Positions 10,512 to 20,864 of a DNA stretch of 64,000 bases are shown in pieces. Positions within the stretch are counted from its first letter, which is position 1; each line of letters begins with the position of its first letter. The position numbers and the translations under genes were made by a program. Under the pieces are notes generated by a model that had not been told where the DNA came from, searched no databases, and was given only the letters and a program-made list of their open reading frames with translations. This DNA is from an uncultured Fidelibacterota bacterium (lineage in GTDB: Bacteria > Fidelibacterota > Marinisomatia > Marinisomatales > Marinisomataceae): assembly GCA_902525615.1 (NCBI GenBank), contig CABZHT010000001.1, forward strand, positions 176,813-240,812, in the 5' to 3' direction.

Positions 10512-11426
10512 TTAATTCTTTTTTTTATCAAAAGCTTTCATGTACTCACTATCAATAAACTCTTTTGATAAATGAACATATATTTCTGTCGTTGAAATAT
10601 CTGAATGACCAAGCAGTTTCTGAATTTCAATTAAGTTCGCCCCTCCATCAACAAGATGCGTAGCAAATGAGTGTCTAAAAGTGTGAGGAGAAACAGTTTT
10701 TGTAATGCCAGCTGCATTAACATACTTTTTGATTGATTGCCATATAGCCGCTCTAGTTAATCTTTTTCCATTATTGCTTAAAAAGACAAATTTTTGCTGA
10801 GATGACTTTCTATTAGACAGTATATGTCTAGATTGATATAAATATTTCTCCAACCATTCCTTAGCATAAAATGTTAAAGGAATTATTCTCTCTTTATTTC
10901 CTTTACCAAAAAAACGGATTACATTAGCATCAAACTGTATATTATTTATTTTTAGTTCGCACAATTCACTAACTCTTAAACCGCAAGAATAAAGCAATTC
11001 GATAATACATCTATCTCTTAAACCTAAGAGCTCATTATCAGTATTCTCTGATTGTTTAAATATTCTTTTAATCTCTTCAATAGATAATACTGTTGGCAAT
11101 TTCTTTGATAATTTTGGTGTATAAATGCCATTAAGTGGATTTTTTTTAATTATTTTTCTATCAATTAAATAAGAAAAATATGAAGATAGAGAAGAATATT
11201 TTCTTTTAATTGATGTTGGAGAAATTTTACTTCGGTTTAAGTATTTGAAATATTTTTGTATTATTTCAGTTTCATTCACAATCTGTTTGAATGGAATTTT
11301 TCTTTTGAATAAATATTTTTCAAAAGATTTGATATCAGATAAATAAGAATCTATTGTATTTGAGGAATGATTTTTTTCAATTTTTAAAACTTGAACGTAG
11401 TGCTCTAAGTTTTTAAGCATGATCAA
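10512..11426 (-). CDS. Tyrosine recombinase, XerC/XerD type
   Basis: LYSCGLRVSELCELK, SPHTFRHSFATHLVDGGANLIEIQKLLGHSDISTTEIYVHLS. Confidence 0.9.
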   Translation of the reverse strand: MIMLKNLEHYVQVLKIEKNHSSNTIDSYLSDIKSFEKYLFKRKIPFKQIVNETEIIQKYFKYLNRSKISPTSIKRKYSSLSSYFSYLIDRKIIKKNPLNGIYTPKLSKKLPTVLSIEEIKRIFKQSENTDNELLGLRDRCIIELLYSCGLRVSELCELKINNIQFDANVIRFFGKGNKERIIPLTFYAKEWLEKYLYQSRHILSNRKSSQQKFVFLSNNGKRLTRAAIWQSIKKYVNAAGITKTVSPHTFRHSFATHLVDGGANLIEIQKLLGHSDISTTEIYVHLSKEFIDSEYMKAFDKKKN

Positions 11427-11800
11427 CCAATCATTTCAATATAGGATTTGGAATCAAGTAACGAGTCTGTACCACTGTCAGCTGATAATTCAATTTTAAC
11501 CATCCATCCGCTATCATATGGACTGGAGTTAACATTTTCAGGATCATCATTCAATTCCTCATTGACTTCAACTATTTTTCCGGAAACTGGCATAAATAAG
11601 TCTGATACTGTTTTGACCGCTTCAATTGTTCCAAAAACATCTCCTTCATTGAATGATTCATCAACATCTGGAAATTCTAAAAATATTATGTCTCCAAGCT
11701 CACCTTGTGCAAAATCAGTAATACCAACTGTAGCTATATTATTTTCAATTTTAACCCATTCATGTTCTGAAGTGTACATTAAGTTATCAGGATGATTCAT
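11423..11800 (-). CDS. gcvH: Glycine cleavage system H protein
   Basis: 125 aa; YTSEHEWVKIENNIATVGITDFAQGELGDIIFLEFP, FGTIEAVKTVSDLFMPVSG lipoyl-Lys region. Confidence 0.95.
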   Translation of the reverse strand: MNHPDNLMYTSEHEWVKIENNIATVGITDFAQGELGDIIFLEFPDVDESFNEGDVFGTIEAVKTVSDLFMPVSGKIVEVNEELNDDPENVNSSPYDSGWMVKIELSADSGTDSLLDSKSYIEMIG

Positions 11801-13154
11801 TATTTTTTTCCTTTATATTTTTTAAAAATTTATCTAAAAAATTTATATCAAAATTTCCATTATTAAAGTCTTTATTTTCAAAAATCATTTCTAAAAGTGG
11901 TAAAGTTGTTTTAGGGCCTTCAATAAAAGTTTCCTGGAGTGACCTCTTCATTCTAATTAATGCCTTTTCCCTCGACGATGAATGAACAATCAACTTTCCT
12001 AACATTGAATCATAATTTGTTGGAATTTGATAACCAGCATAAATAAATGAATCAATTCTTACTCCAATTCCTCCAGCAAAGTTAAGTGAGTCAATCTTCT
12101 TTGGTGAAGGTATAAAATCATTAAATGGATCTTCAGCATTAATTCTACATTCTATAGCATGACCACTCATTGTTATATCTTCCTGCTTCATTGATAGTTC
12201 AATACCTGCATAAGTTCTTATCTGTTCTTTAACAAGATCAATCATACATACCATTTCTGTCACGGTATGCTCTACCTGAATTCTTGTATTCATTTCAATA
12301 AAATAAAAATTTTTATCATCGTCAACCAAATACTCAATTGTACCAGCTCCTACATAGTTAACTTTTTTTGCAAGCTGTAGAGATTTTGATGTTAGCTCAT
12401 CTCTTAAATTATGATCTACAAATAGAGAGGGTGATTCTTCAATCAATTTTTGATTACTTCGTTGAATAGAACATTCTCTTTCTCCTAAATGAAAATGATT
12501 TCCAAATTTATCTGACAAAATTTGGACCTCAATATGATGGCCATTTTCAACAAATTTTTCAACATAGATTTCTGAATTATTAAATGCCATTCCTGCTTCA
12601 TTACGAATGATATTAAAACCTTTTTCAGCTTCATTTGTATTCTTAATAACGCGCATTCCTTTACCTCCACCTCCTGCTACAGCTTTCAGCATTACAGGAT
12701 ATCCAATTTGTTCAGCAATTTCTAAAAATTCATCAACTGAGGATAAAGTATTACTTCCAGGAATAATGGGAACGCCAGCATCTTTGGCAGCATTTCTTGC
12801 ATTCACTTTGTCACCCATTAAATCAATTATTTCTGCGTCTGGACCAATGAATGTAAATCCATTTTCTTTACAAATTTTACTAAACTTTGCATTCTCAGCC
12901 AGGAAGCCGTAGCCTGGATGAATGGCATCGGCATTTGTAATTTCTCCTGCAGCAATAATTCTAGGGATATTAAGATAACTTTCTACCGCAGGACCTTCTC
13001 CAATACAAATAGCTTCGTCTGCAAATTTAACATGTAATGAATTTTTATCTGCTTTTGAATATACTGCAACAGTTTTGATGCCCATTTCATTACATGCTCG
13101 AATGATTCTTATAGCAATTTCACCCCTATTAGCAATAAGAATTTTTTTGAACAT
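11787..13154 (-). CDS. accC: Acetyl-CoA carboxylase biotin carboxylase subunit
   Basis: MFKKILIANRGEIAIRIIRACNEMGI, HPGYGFLAENAKF, GGGGKGMRV, EMNTRIQVEHTVTEM. Confidence 0.95.
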   Translation of the reverse strand: MFKKILIANRGEIAIRIIRACNEMGIKTVAVYSKADKNSLHVKFADEAICIGEGPAVESYLNIPRIIAAGEITNADAIHPGYGFLAENAKFSKICKENGFTFIGPDAEIIDLMGDKVNARNAAKDAGVPIIPGSNTLSSVDEFLEIAEQIGYPVMLKAVAGGGGKGMRVIKNTNEAEKGFNIIRNEAGMAFNNSEIYVEKFVENGHHIEVQILSDKFGNHFHLGERECSIQRSNQKLIEESPSLFVDHNLRDELTSKSLQLAKKVNYVGAGTIEYLVDDDKNFYFIEMNTRIQVEHTVTEMVCMIDLVKEQIRTYAGIELSMKQEDITMSGHAIECRINAEDPFNDFIPSPKKIDSLNFAGGIGVRIDSFIYAGYQIPTNYDSMLGKLIVHSSSREKALIRMKRSLQETFIEGPKTTLPLLEMIFENKDFNNGNFDINFLDKFLKNIKEKNNESS

Positions 13155-13156
13155 GG

Positions 13157-13627
13157 TTACTTAGATGGTTTTAATTTAAATAATACCTGATCAAATTCAA
13201 CAGGACTTGAATTATCAACTAAAATTTCTTCAATAACACCAGATTCTTCGGCCTGAATTTCATTCATAATTTTCATAGCCTCAACAATACAAATGGTATC
13301 TCCAGCATTGACCTTATCACCAATATTAACAAATGATGCTGATTCAGGGTCTGGTGCTGAATAAAATGTCCCTGGCATTGGAGATTTTATTTCGACTAGT
13401 ATTGTTTCAGGTATGTCGTTAGAAGCCTCTGAGCTTTGATTGACAGGCTGTTCTTTAACTAAATTTGGAATATTTTGATTGTCGGATGACAATTGTGTTG
13501 AATCAACATTTAAAACAGGAGGCTTTTTGGTTACCTTAATTTTTTTGAACCAAAATCTTACTTCAATTTCATTTACATCGCTATTTTCAAGCATGTAAAT
13601 AATTTCTTTTATCTTATCTTTCCACAT
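13157..13627 (-). CDS. accB: Acetyl-CoA carboxylase biotin carboxyl carrier protein
   Basis: [43 protein letters not shown] biotinylation motif EAMKIMNEI. Confidence 0.94.
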   Translation of the reverse strand: MWKDKIKEIIYMLENSDVNEIEVRFWFKKIKVTKKPPVLNVDSTQLSSDNQNIPNLVKEQPVNQSSEASNDIPETILVEIKSPMPGTFYSAPDPESASFVNIGDKVNAGDTICIVEAMKIMNEIQAEESGVIEEILVDNSSPVEFDQVLFKLKPSK

Positions 13628-13631
13628 TTAA

Positions 13632-14195
13632 CTATTCTTTTACTCTTTCAGAATAAGAACCATCTTTAGTATCAATTTTTACTAAGTCACCTTCATTTAT
13701 GAACAATGGAACTTGAACCTCAAGACCAGTTTCTAAAATAGCTGGCTTTAACGCATTAGTTGCGGTATTTCCTTTATGTCCTGGATCAGTTTGTGTTACT
13801 TTGAGAACTGTTTTTGTGGGTAAGAGTAAACTAATAATTTCATCACCATCAAAAGAAATTTCAATATTATCACCCTCTTTAATATAGAAATAACTATTAT
13901 CCATTAGCAGCTTATCAACTTGAACCTGATCATAAGTATTATTATCCATAAAGATGAAACTATCTCCATCCTTATACAAGTACTGAAATTTTCTAGATGT
14001 AACTCTAATAAATTCAATTTTAGCTCCTGAATTAAAAGTGTGATCAATAATTTTTCCAGATTGAATATCTTTAAGCTTGGTTCTTACAAATGCTGGCCCT
14101 TTGCCAGGTTTTACATGTTGGAATTCTACAATTTTCATTCGAGCATTTTTAAAATTGATTACTGCTCCATTTTTAATATCAGCTGTTGTACTCAT
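13632..14195 (-). CDS. efp: Elongation factor P
   Basis: EFQHVKPGKGPAFVRTKLKDIQSGKIIDHTFNSGAKIE; VTQTDPGHKGNTATNALKPAILETGLEVQVPLFINEGD. Confidence 0.95.
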   Translation of the reverse strand: MSTTADIKNGAVINFKNARMKIVEFQHVKPGKGPAFVRTKLKDIQSGKIIDHTFNSGAKIEFIRVTSRKFQYLYKDGDSFIFMDNNTYDQVQVDKLLMDNSYFYIKEGDNIEISFDGDEIISLLLPTKTVLKVTQTDPGHKGNTATNALKPAILETGLEVQVPLFINEGDLVKIDTKDGSYSERVKE

Positions 14196-14222
14196 GAGTG
14201 TAAATTAAATGAATTAATTGCT

Positions 14223-15086
14223 TTATAGAAGTTTTCTTATAACTTTTTTTAATAATTGTAAAATATCTTCTTTTTCAATTTTATTTGGGTTTTTTTTAGC
14301 AAACTTTACTTGATCAATTTCATCCAACAAATTGTTTAAATCTTGATCGTTAAAAAATTCTTTAAGTTCTGCTGAAGTCATTTCAAATGATATGATATAA
14401 AAATTATTTTGAAAATATTTTCTCAAAACTTCAGAAATTTTAACAAAAAATTCAGTGGCATCGGTGTTCAATTCAATTTTTTCAACGTCTTTTAATGCTT
14501 TTGATTTTGGATTAAAATTAAAAAACTTTCTTTTGGAAATTTTTTCTTTGTCTCTAGTTCTAATCAAGTATAAAGTATATAAGATTAATAGGAATAAAAT
14601 CAAAAATGCAAAAAGTCTCAATCTTTCAATTGGAAATTGAATCTCCTTTAAAGGCTTATCAGCTATAACAGTTGTCATTGTAGTATCTAAAACGGAAGAT
14701 ATGTAAACAAAAGATGAATCTGTCTTCAAGATAGAAGCTTCTGATGAATCAGGAAAACTTACAAAAGCATATAATGGGGGTATAGCTACTGAACCCGTAT
14801 CCCAGAATGTAATTTGATAATTCAGTAAAATTGAATTTTTTAAAGTATCAATATTTGATTCTTTAATAAATACTTTTGAAGAATCTGATAACCAAGCTGA
14901 TGAATCTTCCCACACAACATAGTCTAATGTAAATAATTCTCCTAAATCGTTAATTTCTACCTTGTGATTTATTGGAAAACCAATTTTTGCTTTTTCAGGA
15001 ATTGTTTCAAAAGATATATTTGGATTTTTTAAATCAGTATTACAAGCCGATAAAAATATCAAAAGAATCAGAATATAAATCTTCAT
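14223..15086 (-). CDS. Putative lipoprotein/membrane protein of the MoxR-DUF58 cluster (BatD-like position)
   Basis: Signal with lipobox-like FLSAC, central TM segment RLRLFAFLILFLLILYTLYLI, cytoplasmic C-terminus; 1-bp overlap with the DUF58 gene. Confidence 0.55.
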   Translation of the reverse strand: MKIYILILLIFLSACNTDLKNPNISFETIPEKAKIGFPINHKVEINDLGELFTLDYVVWEDSSAWLSDSSKVFIKESNIDTLKNSILLNYQITFWDTGSVAIPPLYAFVSFPDSSEASILKTDSSFVYISSVLDTTMTTVIADKPLKEIQFPIERLRLFAFLILFLLILYTLYLIRTRDKEKISKRKFFNFNPKSKALKDVEKIELNTDATEFFVKISEVLRKYFQNNFYIISFEMTSAELKEFFNDQDLNNLLDEIDQVKFAKKNPNKIEKEDILQLLKKVIRKLL

Positions 15087-15964
15087 TAGCTTCTTTTAGC
15101 TCTTGATCTAAAAAATTGCATAAGAAATTTTATGTAATCATCGTCAGTATTTATTTGCAGTAAATCAAAACCGATATTCTTACATTTTTTAGAAAATTTA
15201 TCAAGTTTCTCATTTGAATTTTTTTGAAATTTATCTCTATTTTTTTTACTGGTTGTATCAATCCATGTATTTTCACCAGTCTCAGAATCATGAATATTTA
15301 TTAAGCCAATATTAGGAAAATTACGCTCATATGAATCATAAATCTGTAATCCAACAACATCATGCTTAAAGTTTAAAAATTTTAACTCATTCCAAAAATT
15401 ATCATCAATAAAATCTGAAATAAGAAAAATGACACTCTTTCTTTTAGATATTTTATTTGCAAAATCAATTGCAGTCTTAATTGAAGTACGCTTGTTACTA
15501 TTTTCAAAATCATGATTTACAATATCTGTTATAAGTCTCAAAACGTGTTTCTTACCTTTTTTTGGTGGAATATATTTTTCAACTTTATCGCTAAACAAGG
15601 CAAGTCCAACTTTGTCATTATTTTTTATTGCCGAAAAACTTAACATAGCTGCAATCTCTACACCCAAATCAATTTTCAAATCCTTTTTTGAACCAAAAAC
15701 ACCAGAACTGCTTACATCTATAAGAATTAAAACGGACAACTCTCGTTCTTCTTCAAAAATTTTAATGTGAGGCTTTCCAGTTCTTGCAGTTACATTCCAA
15801 TCAATAGATCTTACATCATCCCCTGGAACATATTCTCTCACTTCAGAAAAGGTCATACCTCTTCCTTTAAAATTTGAGTGATAATCGCCGCCAAAGAAAT
15901 CATTTACAACATTTTTTGTTCTTATTTCAATTTGACGAACTTTTTTGAGTATTTCTTTTGACAT
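15086..15964 (-). CDS. DUF58 domain-containing protein (start revised to MSKEILKKVRQIEI)
   Basis: GRGMTFSEVREYVPGDDVRSIDWNVTARTGKPHIKIFEEERELSVLILIDVSSSG is the DUF58 signature; ORF-track start overlaps moxR by 35 nt. Confidence 0.9.
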   Translation of the reverse strand: MSKEILKKVRQIEIRTKNVVNDFFGGDYHSNFKGRGMTFSEVREYVPGDDVRSIDWNVTARTGKPHIKIFEEERELSVLILIDVSSSGVFGSKKDLKIDLGVEIAAMLSFSAIKNNDKVGLALFSDKVEKYIPPKKGKKHVLRLITDIVNHDFENSNKRTSIKTAIDFANKISKRKSVIFLISDFIDDNFWNELKFLNFKHDVVGLQIYDSYERNFPNIGLINIHDSETGENTWIDTTSKKNRDKFQKNSNEKLDKFSKKCKNIGFDLLQINTDDDYIKFLMQFFRSRAKRS

Positions 15965-15971
15965 TACAAAA

Positions 15972-16964
15972 CTAAGGGACTGGTACTTCTTGAAGCAATT
16001 GATCAACTATATCTTCAGAAGTAATTTCTTCAGCCTCAGCCTCATATGAGAGTAAAATTCTGTGTCTTAAAATATCCTTTGCGACATATTTTACGTCTTC
16101 AGGTATAACATATCCTCTTCCATCAATAAATGCTTTGGCTTTTGAAGCTAAAACTAAATTAATTGAAGCTCTTGGAGATGCACCAAAAGAAATTAAATCT
16201 GCTAATTTTGATAAATTAAATTTTTCAGAATCTCTAGTAGCAAAAACTATATTTAAAATATATTCTGAAATTTTAGAATCAATATATATATCATTAACAA
16301 GGTTTTGAGCTTCAAGAATTGTTTTCACTTTTACTACAGATTTAATTTTTTTATCATTTTGAGTGTTGGCTCTATTAATAATCTCTTTTTCTTCATCTAT
16401 TGAAGGATAATCAACAATCACCTTCATCATAAATCTATCAACCTGTGCTTCAGGAAGTGGATAAGTACCTTCTTGCTCAATTGGATTCTGTGTCGCTAAA
16501 ACTAGAAAAGGTTTTTCCAATTTAAAAGTGTCGTCACCAATAGTAACTTGCTTTTCCTGCATAGACTCCAACAATGCACTTTGTACTTTTGACGGAGCAC
16601 GATTAATTTCATCTGCTAAAATTATATTTGAAAAAATTGGACCTTTTTTAGTGTTAAACTCTCCGGTCTTTTGATTATAAATGAGAGTCCCTAATAAATC
16701 TGAGGGTAACATATCTGGAGTGAACTGAATTCTCTTAAATTCTGCATTAATTAAATTAGCTACAGTGTTAATTGTTAAAGTTTTAGCAAGTCCAGGAACT
16801 CCTTCTAAAAGTATATGACCATTAGATATGATTGAAATAAGAATTTTATCAATCAGCTCATTTTGTCCAACAATGACCTCAGAAATGCTTTCTCTTAAAG
16901 ATTCAACGAAAGTGGACTTTTGTTGGATTTTTGAGTTTAGTCTATCTAATTCATTTTTCTTCAT
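15972..16964 (-). CDS. MoxR-family AAA+ ATPase
   Basis: GHILLEGVPGLAKTL Walker A, IILADEINRAPSKVQSALLESMQEKQVTIGDDTFKL, ATQNPIEQEGTYPLPEAQVDRFMMK. Confidence 0.93.
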   Translation of the reverse strand: MKKNELDRLNSKIQQKSTFVESLRESISEVIVGQNELIDKILISIISNGHILLEGVPGLAKTLTINTVANLINAEFKRIQFTPDMLPSDLLGTLIYNQKTGEFNTKKGPIFSNIILADEINRAPSKVQSALLESMQEKQVTIGDDTFKLEKPFLVLATQNPIEQEGTYPLPEAQVDRFMMKVIVDYPSIDEEKEIINRANTQNDKKIKSVVKVKTILEAQNLVNDIYIDSKISEYILNIVFATRDSEKFNLSKLADLISFGASPRASINLVLASKAKAFIDGRGYVIPEDVKYVAKDILRHRILLSYEAEAEEITSEDIVDQLLQEVPVP

Positions 16965-18150
16965 CTATATTTCTTATTCTATGTTTTGTTTCAAATTCTG
17001 TATCTGATAATGGTACTAAGAACCCACTACTTTTTTTAATTTTTAATGAACCTTGTAAATCTAATACATTTTTACCAATTATTGAGACTGTTAAGTCAGT
17101 AACCCCATTTAAGTTTAAATTTTCAAGTTTAGCAAAATATATATCATAACCATTAACTATTAAATTAAGTTCAGGTTTCATAATTTCTTCAAAATTTAAA
17201 GTACCTCCTATTTGAAGATTAGGTTTTGTTTGCTGACCTAAACTTTTTTTAGGATTATACAATGTTCCAATTAAGTTAGCTTGTCCAATATTATCATTTA
17301 TGTTTAAATCTAAATTTAATCTTCTAATTGGCTCTGGCTTTAACTTTACTGGAAATGTTTTTAATCTCATTGTTGTATTTCTAATCTGAACTACACCGTT
17401 AAGCTTTTGAGAAGTATCGTCATCACTAGCATATTCATCTTCTAACGTTATATCAAAAGATATAGTTTCCTTTTTATCTCCAATTCTTTCAATATCTTGA
17501 AAAAATTGAGCAATATAACTTACTGGAAAATTTTGAGATGACTTTAAATGAAACTTGTACTTTTCTAGTGAGGAATTTTCAGAGTACTGATTAATATTTA
17601 GAAAAAAATCAAACTGACCAATTTCAATATCACCATCAATTAAATTTCCGTTTTCAGCCTTTATAGTAACTGGAAAATATATTTCACTTTTATTTATTTC
17701 TTTATCTTGATTTTCAATACTTGCAAGATCTAAAATTGGATTTTTTAACTTGATACTGACTGGATTAATCAAATTCAAGTCTGTATTATTATTTAAAATA
17801 ATTTTAAATACAAATTGCAATGTTTTAGAAAAGTCTAAAGTGGTATTTAAAGTGATATTTTCTGAATTAATTAAAATTTTCCCCGATCGTTTAATTATGG
17901 CATTCTCAAGAGTAATATAGGTATCAATATTTTCTTCTCTTGCCTTAAAATAGATTGACGAATTATTACTGAAGTCTAGTTCAAACCTATTTGTCAAACT
18001 ACTTAAGGTTTGATTTGATTTATTTAAATTGAACTCAACACCGTCTGATAGATAAAAATAAAAAGCTATTATAAAAATGATAGTGAAACTGATAAATGCC
18101 ACACTAACACTAGCAATCGTTTTTAGTATTTTTAAAATAGTGCTGTTCAT
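16951..18150 (-). CDS. Hypothetical membrane-anchored protein (N-terminal TM, beta-rich; possibly AsmA/TamB-like)
   Basis: 399-aa ORF; N-terminal TM ILKTIASVSVAFISFTIIFIIAFYFYL, then long periplasmic-type region; family by gestalt only. Confidence 0.6.
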   Translation of the reverse strand: MNSTILKILKTIASVSVAFISFTIIFIIAFYFYLSDGVEFNLNKSNQTLSSLTNRFELDFSNNSSIYFKAREENIDTYITLENAIIKRSGKILINSENITLNTTLDFSKTLQFVFKIILNNNTDLNLINPVSIKLKNPILDLASIENQDKEINKSEIYFPVTIKAENGNLIDGDIEIGQFDFFLNINQYSENSSLEKYKFHLKSSQNFPVSYIAQFFQDIERIGDKKETISFDITLEDEYASDDDTSQKLNGVVQIRNTTMRLKTFPVKLKPEPIRRLNLDLNINDNIGQANLIGTLYNPKKSLGQQTKPNLQIGGTLNFEEIMKPELNLIVNGYDIYFAKLENLNLNGVTDLTVSIIGKNVLDLQGSLKIKKSSGFLVPLSDTEFETKHRIRNIDEEK

Positions 18151-18193
18151 AGTTGAAAAGCTAAGTAATTATAGATTAATAAAGAATCTAAAA

Positions 18194-20101
18194 CTAGTCT
18201 TCAACTACTTCAAAATCAGCATCTTTAATCTTTTTATCATTTTTTGCTTCAGCGCCGCCTGGTTCTGATTCTTGAACAGGAGGTTCTTGAGCATTAGCAT
18301 TAGATGCATCATACATTGAAGAAGCTTTTGAACTCCAAACGGAATTTAAATTTTCCATTTCAGATTTAATATCATCAATGACTGAAGATTCATTTGCTTT
18401 TTTAAGCTTTTCTAGTGCATCATTCAGGTCATTTTTATCGTCTTCTGATAACTTGTCATCTAAATCCTTCATTTGTTTTTCAGTTTGAAATACAAGTTGT
18501 TCTGCTTGATTCTTTGTGTCAATCTCTTCTTTCTTTGCCTTATCTTCAGCTTCATGCTTTTTAGCGTCATTTACCATCTTTTCAATTTCTTGATCTGACA
18601 AGCCGCTTTGAGCTTCGATTCTAATACTTTGCTCTTTAGAAGTTGCTTTATCTATAGCTTTTACATTTAAAATTCCATCTGCATCCATATCAAAAGAAAC
18701 TTCAATTTGAGGAGTTCCTCTAGGAGCAGGTGGAATGCCATCTAAATGAAATCTTCCAAGGCTTTTGTTATCCTTTGCTAATGATCTTTCTCCTTGAACA
18801 ACATGAATCTCAACCATAGGTTGATTATCAGCAGCTGTAGAAAAAATTTGAGATTTCTGAGTTGGAATAGTCGTATTTTTTTCAATTAATGGGGTTGCTA
18901 CACCACCCATTGTTTCAATTCCTAATGTTAGCGGAGTAACATCTAATAAGAGTACATCATCAACATCCCCTGCTAGAACTCCACCTTGGATTGCAGCTCC
19001 TAAGGCAACAACTTCGTCAGGATTAACACTCTGATTAGGTTCTTTACCAAAAACTTCTTTTACTTTTTCCTGGATTGCAGGAATTCGAGTTGATCCTCCA
19101 ACGAGTATGACTTCATTAATATCTGATGGTGATAGTTTTGCATCTTTTAAAGCTTGTTTACAAGGCGCAACCACTCTTTCAACTAAATCAGAAACTAATT
19201 GTTCAAAATTCGCTCTTGTTAAGGTCATATTTAGATGTTTAGGACCTGAAGAATCAGCAGTAATAAATGGAAGATTTATTTCTGTTTGTTTTGAAGATGA
19301 TAATTCTTTTTTAGCATTTTCAGCTGATTCCTTCAATCTTTGTAAAGCCATAGGATCTTTTCTTAGATCAATGCCTTCATTTTTCTTAAATTCGTCAGCA
19401 AGCCAATCAACCACTTTTTGGTCAAAGTCATCTCCACCTAATCTTCCATCACCGTTACTCGCATTAACTTCAATACTTTGGCCTTCATCGTTTAATATAT
19501 CAAGAATTGAAATATCAAATGTTCCACCACCAAGGTCGAATACAGCAACTTTTTCATCTTTTTTCTTATCAAAACCATAAGCTAAAGAAGCTGCAGTTGG
19601 TTCATTGATAATTCTTTTAACATTTAAACCTGCAATTTTTCCAGCATCTTTTGTTGCTTTTCTTTGAGCATCATTAAAGTAAGCTGGGACCGTAATCACA
19701 GCATCAGAAACAGTAGTTCCAAGATATTGTTCAGCCATCTGTTTCATTTTTTGCAATACCATTGCACTGATTTCTTGAGGTTGATATTTTTTACCATTAG
19801 CCTCAACATTGATTTTTTTTCCATCAATAGACACTTCATATGGAACTTCATCAATATCTTTTTTTATTTCAGCTGGGGTTCTACCCATAAATCTTTTAAT
19901 TGAATAAATGGTATTCTTTGGATTAGTTACAGCTTGCCTTTTTGCCGGATCACCAACAAGTCTTTCTTCTTTTGTAAAACCAATTACAGAAGGAGTGGTT
20001 CTACCACCTTCGGGACTTGTGATAACAGTTGGCTCTCCACCTTCCATTACAGCAACACAAGAGTTTGTTGTTCCTAAATCAATACCAATAATTTTACCCA
20101 T
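18194..20101 (-). CDS. dnaK: Molecular chaperone DnaK
   Basis: 635 aa; [45 protein letters not shown]-type SD upstream of ATG. Confidence 0.97.
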   Translation of the reverse strand: MGKIIGIDLGTTNSCVAVMEGGEPTVITSPEGGRTTPSVIGFTKEERLVGDPAKRQAVTNPKNTIYSIKRFMGRTPAEIKKDIDEVPYEVSIDGKKINVEANGKKYQPQEISAMVLQKMKQMAEQYLGTTVSDAVITVPAYFNDAQRKATKDAGKIAGLNVKRIINEPTAASLAYGFDKKKDEKVAVFDLGGGTFDISILDILNDEGQSIEVNASNGDGRLGGDDFDQKVVDWLADEFKKNEGIDLRKDPMALQRLKESAENAKKELSSSKQTEINLPFITADSSGPKHLNMTLTRANFEQLVSDLVERVVAPCKQALKDAKLSPSDINEVILVGGSTRIPAIQEKVKEVFGKEPNQSVNPDEVVALGAAIQGGVLAGDVDDVLLLDVTPLTLGIETMGGVATPLIEKNTTIPTQKSQIFSTAADNQPMVEIHVVQGERSLAKDNKSLGRFHLDGIPPAPRGTPQIEVSFDMDADGILNVKAIDKATSKEQSIRIEAQSGLSDQEIEKMVNDAKKHEAEDKAKKEEIDTKNQAEQLVFQTEKQMKDLDDKLSEDDKNDLNDALEKLKKANESSVIDDIKSEMENLNSVWSSKASSMYDASNANAQEPPVQESEPGGAEAKNDKKIKDADFEVVED

Positions 20102-20201
20102 TATTTTCTCCTTAAAATTAAATTATGCCTTTATAGTTGCAAAGATGATGCCAGAGAATAATTTATGACATAATTGACAAATTATATGCCATTAAGTCAT
20201 G

Positions 20202-20864
20202 CTAATGAACTAAATCAAGAGAACCGTCAACTAATTGATATTTTTTGTGACCGATATTAAAGACATCCTCATCGTGCGTTGCGATAATTATTGTAAGTTT
20301 TTTTTCAGTATTCAATTTTTGAAAAAGAGACATCATTTTTAGTGCATTTTCCTTATCAAGATTTCCAGTTGGTTCATCTGCAACAATAATTGATGGATTA
20401 TTAACAACAGCTCGCATCACTGCCACCCTTTGCTTTTCACCACCTGACAAATCATTAGGAAATGAATTCATTCTATCTTTTAGATCAAAGTACTCAAAAA
20501 GCTCAATTAACTCCTCTTTATCTAATTGTTCTTTGGCTATCATTTTTGGAAGACTGACATTCTCTTCTAATGTTAGTTCCGAAATTAGATTATGAAATTG
20601 GAATACAAAACCTATACTCTTATTTCTTAGTTTATCAATATTGATATTTTCCTGAACACTCATTCCATTGATTAAAAGTTCTCCACTATCAGCATTGTCT
20701 AGGGTTCCGATAATACTTAATAATGTTGATTTTCCAGAACCTGAAGGGCCTTTTATTGTTATGATGCTTCCTTTATCTATTTGAAGATTAATATCTTTTA
20801 AAACGTGAAGTTTTGTACTTCCATCTGAAAAAGTTTTTGTTAGTTTTTTTATATCAACTATCAT
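20202..20864 (-). CDS. ABC transporter ATP-binding protein, LolD-like
   Basis: GPSGSGKSTLLSIIGTLDNADSGELLINGMSV, DLSGGEKQRVAVMRAVVNNPSIIVADEPTGNLD. Confidence 0.9.
   Translation of the reverse strand: MIVDIKKLTKTFSDGSTKLHVLKDINLQIDKGSIITIKGPSGSGKSTLLSIIGTLDNADSGELLINGMSVQENINIDKLRNKSIGFVFQFHNLISELTLEENVSLPKMIAKEQLDKEELIELFEYFDLKDRMNSFPNDLSGGEKQRVAVMRAVVNNPSIIVADEPTGNLDKENALKMMSLFQKLNTEKKLTIIIATHDEDVFNIGHKKYQLVDGSLDLVH

Noticed and set aside
10512-11426. Tyrosine recombinase as sign of an integrated mobile element
   Set aside because: XerC/D-type housekeeping sequence embedded among core genes, with no tRNA, att repeats or phage genes nearby.
12485-12670. 61-aa minus-strand ORF
   Set aside because: Out-of-frame inside accC; no support.
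19107-19580. 157-aa plus-strand ORF
   Set aside because: Entirely antisense within dnaK; serine-rich shadow translation.
20102-20201. CIRCE/HrcA element upstream of dnaK
   Set aside because: No TTAGCACTC-N9-GAGTGCTAA-like repeat; only a short AT-rich palindrome (ATAATT-GACA-AATTAT), weak in such AT-rich DNA.
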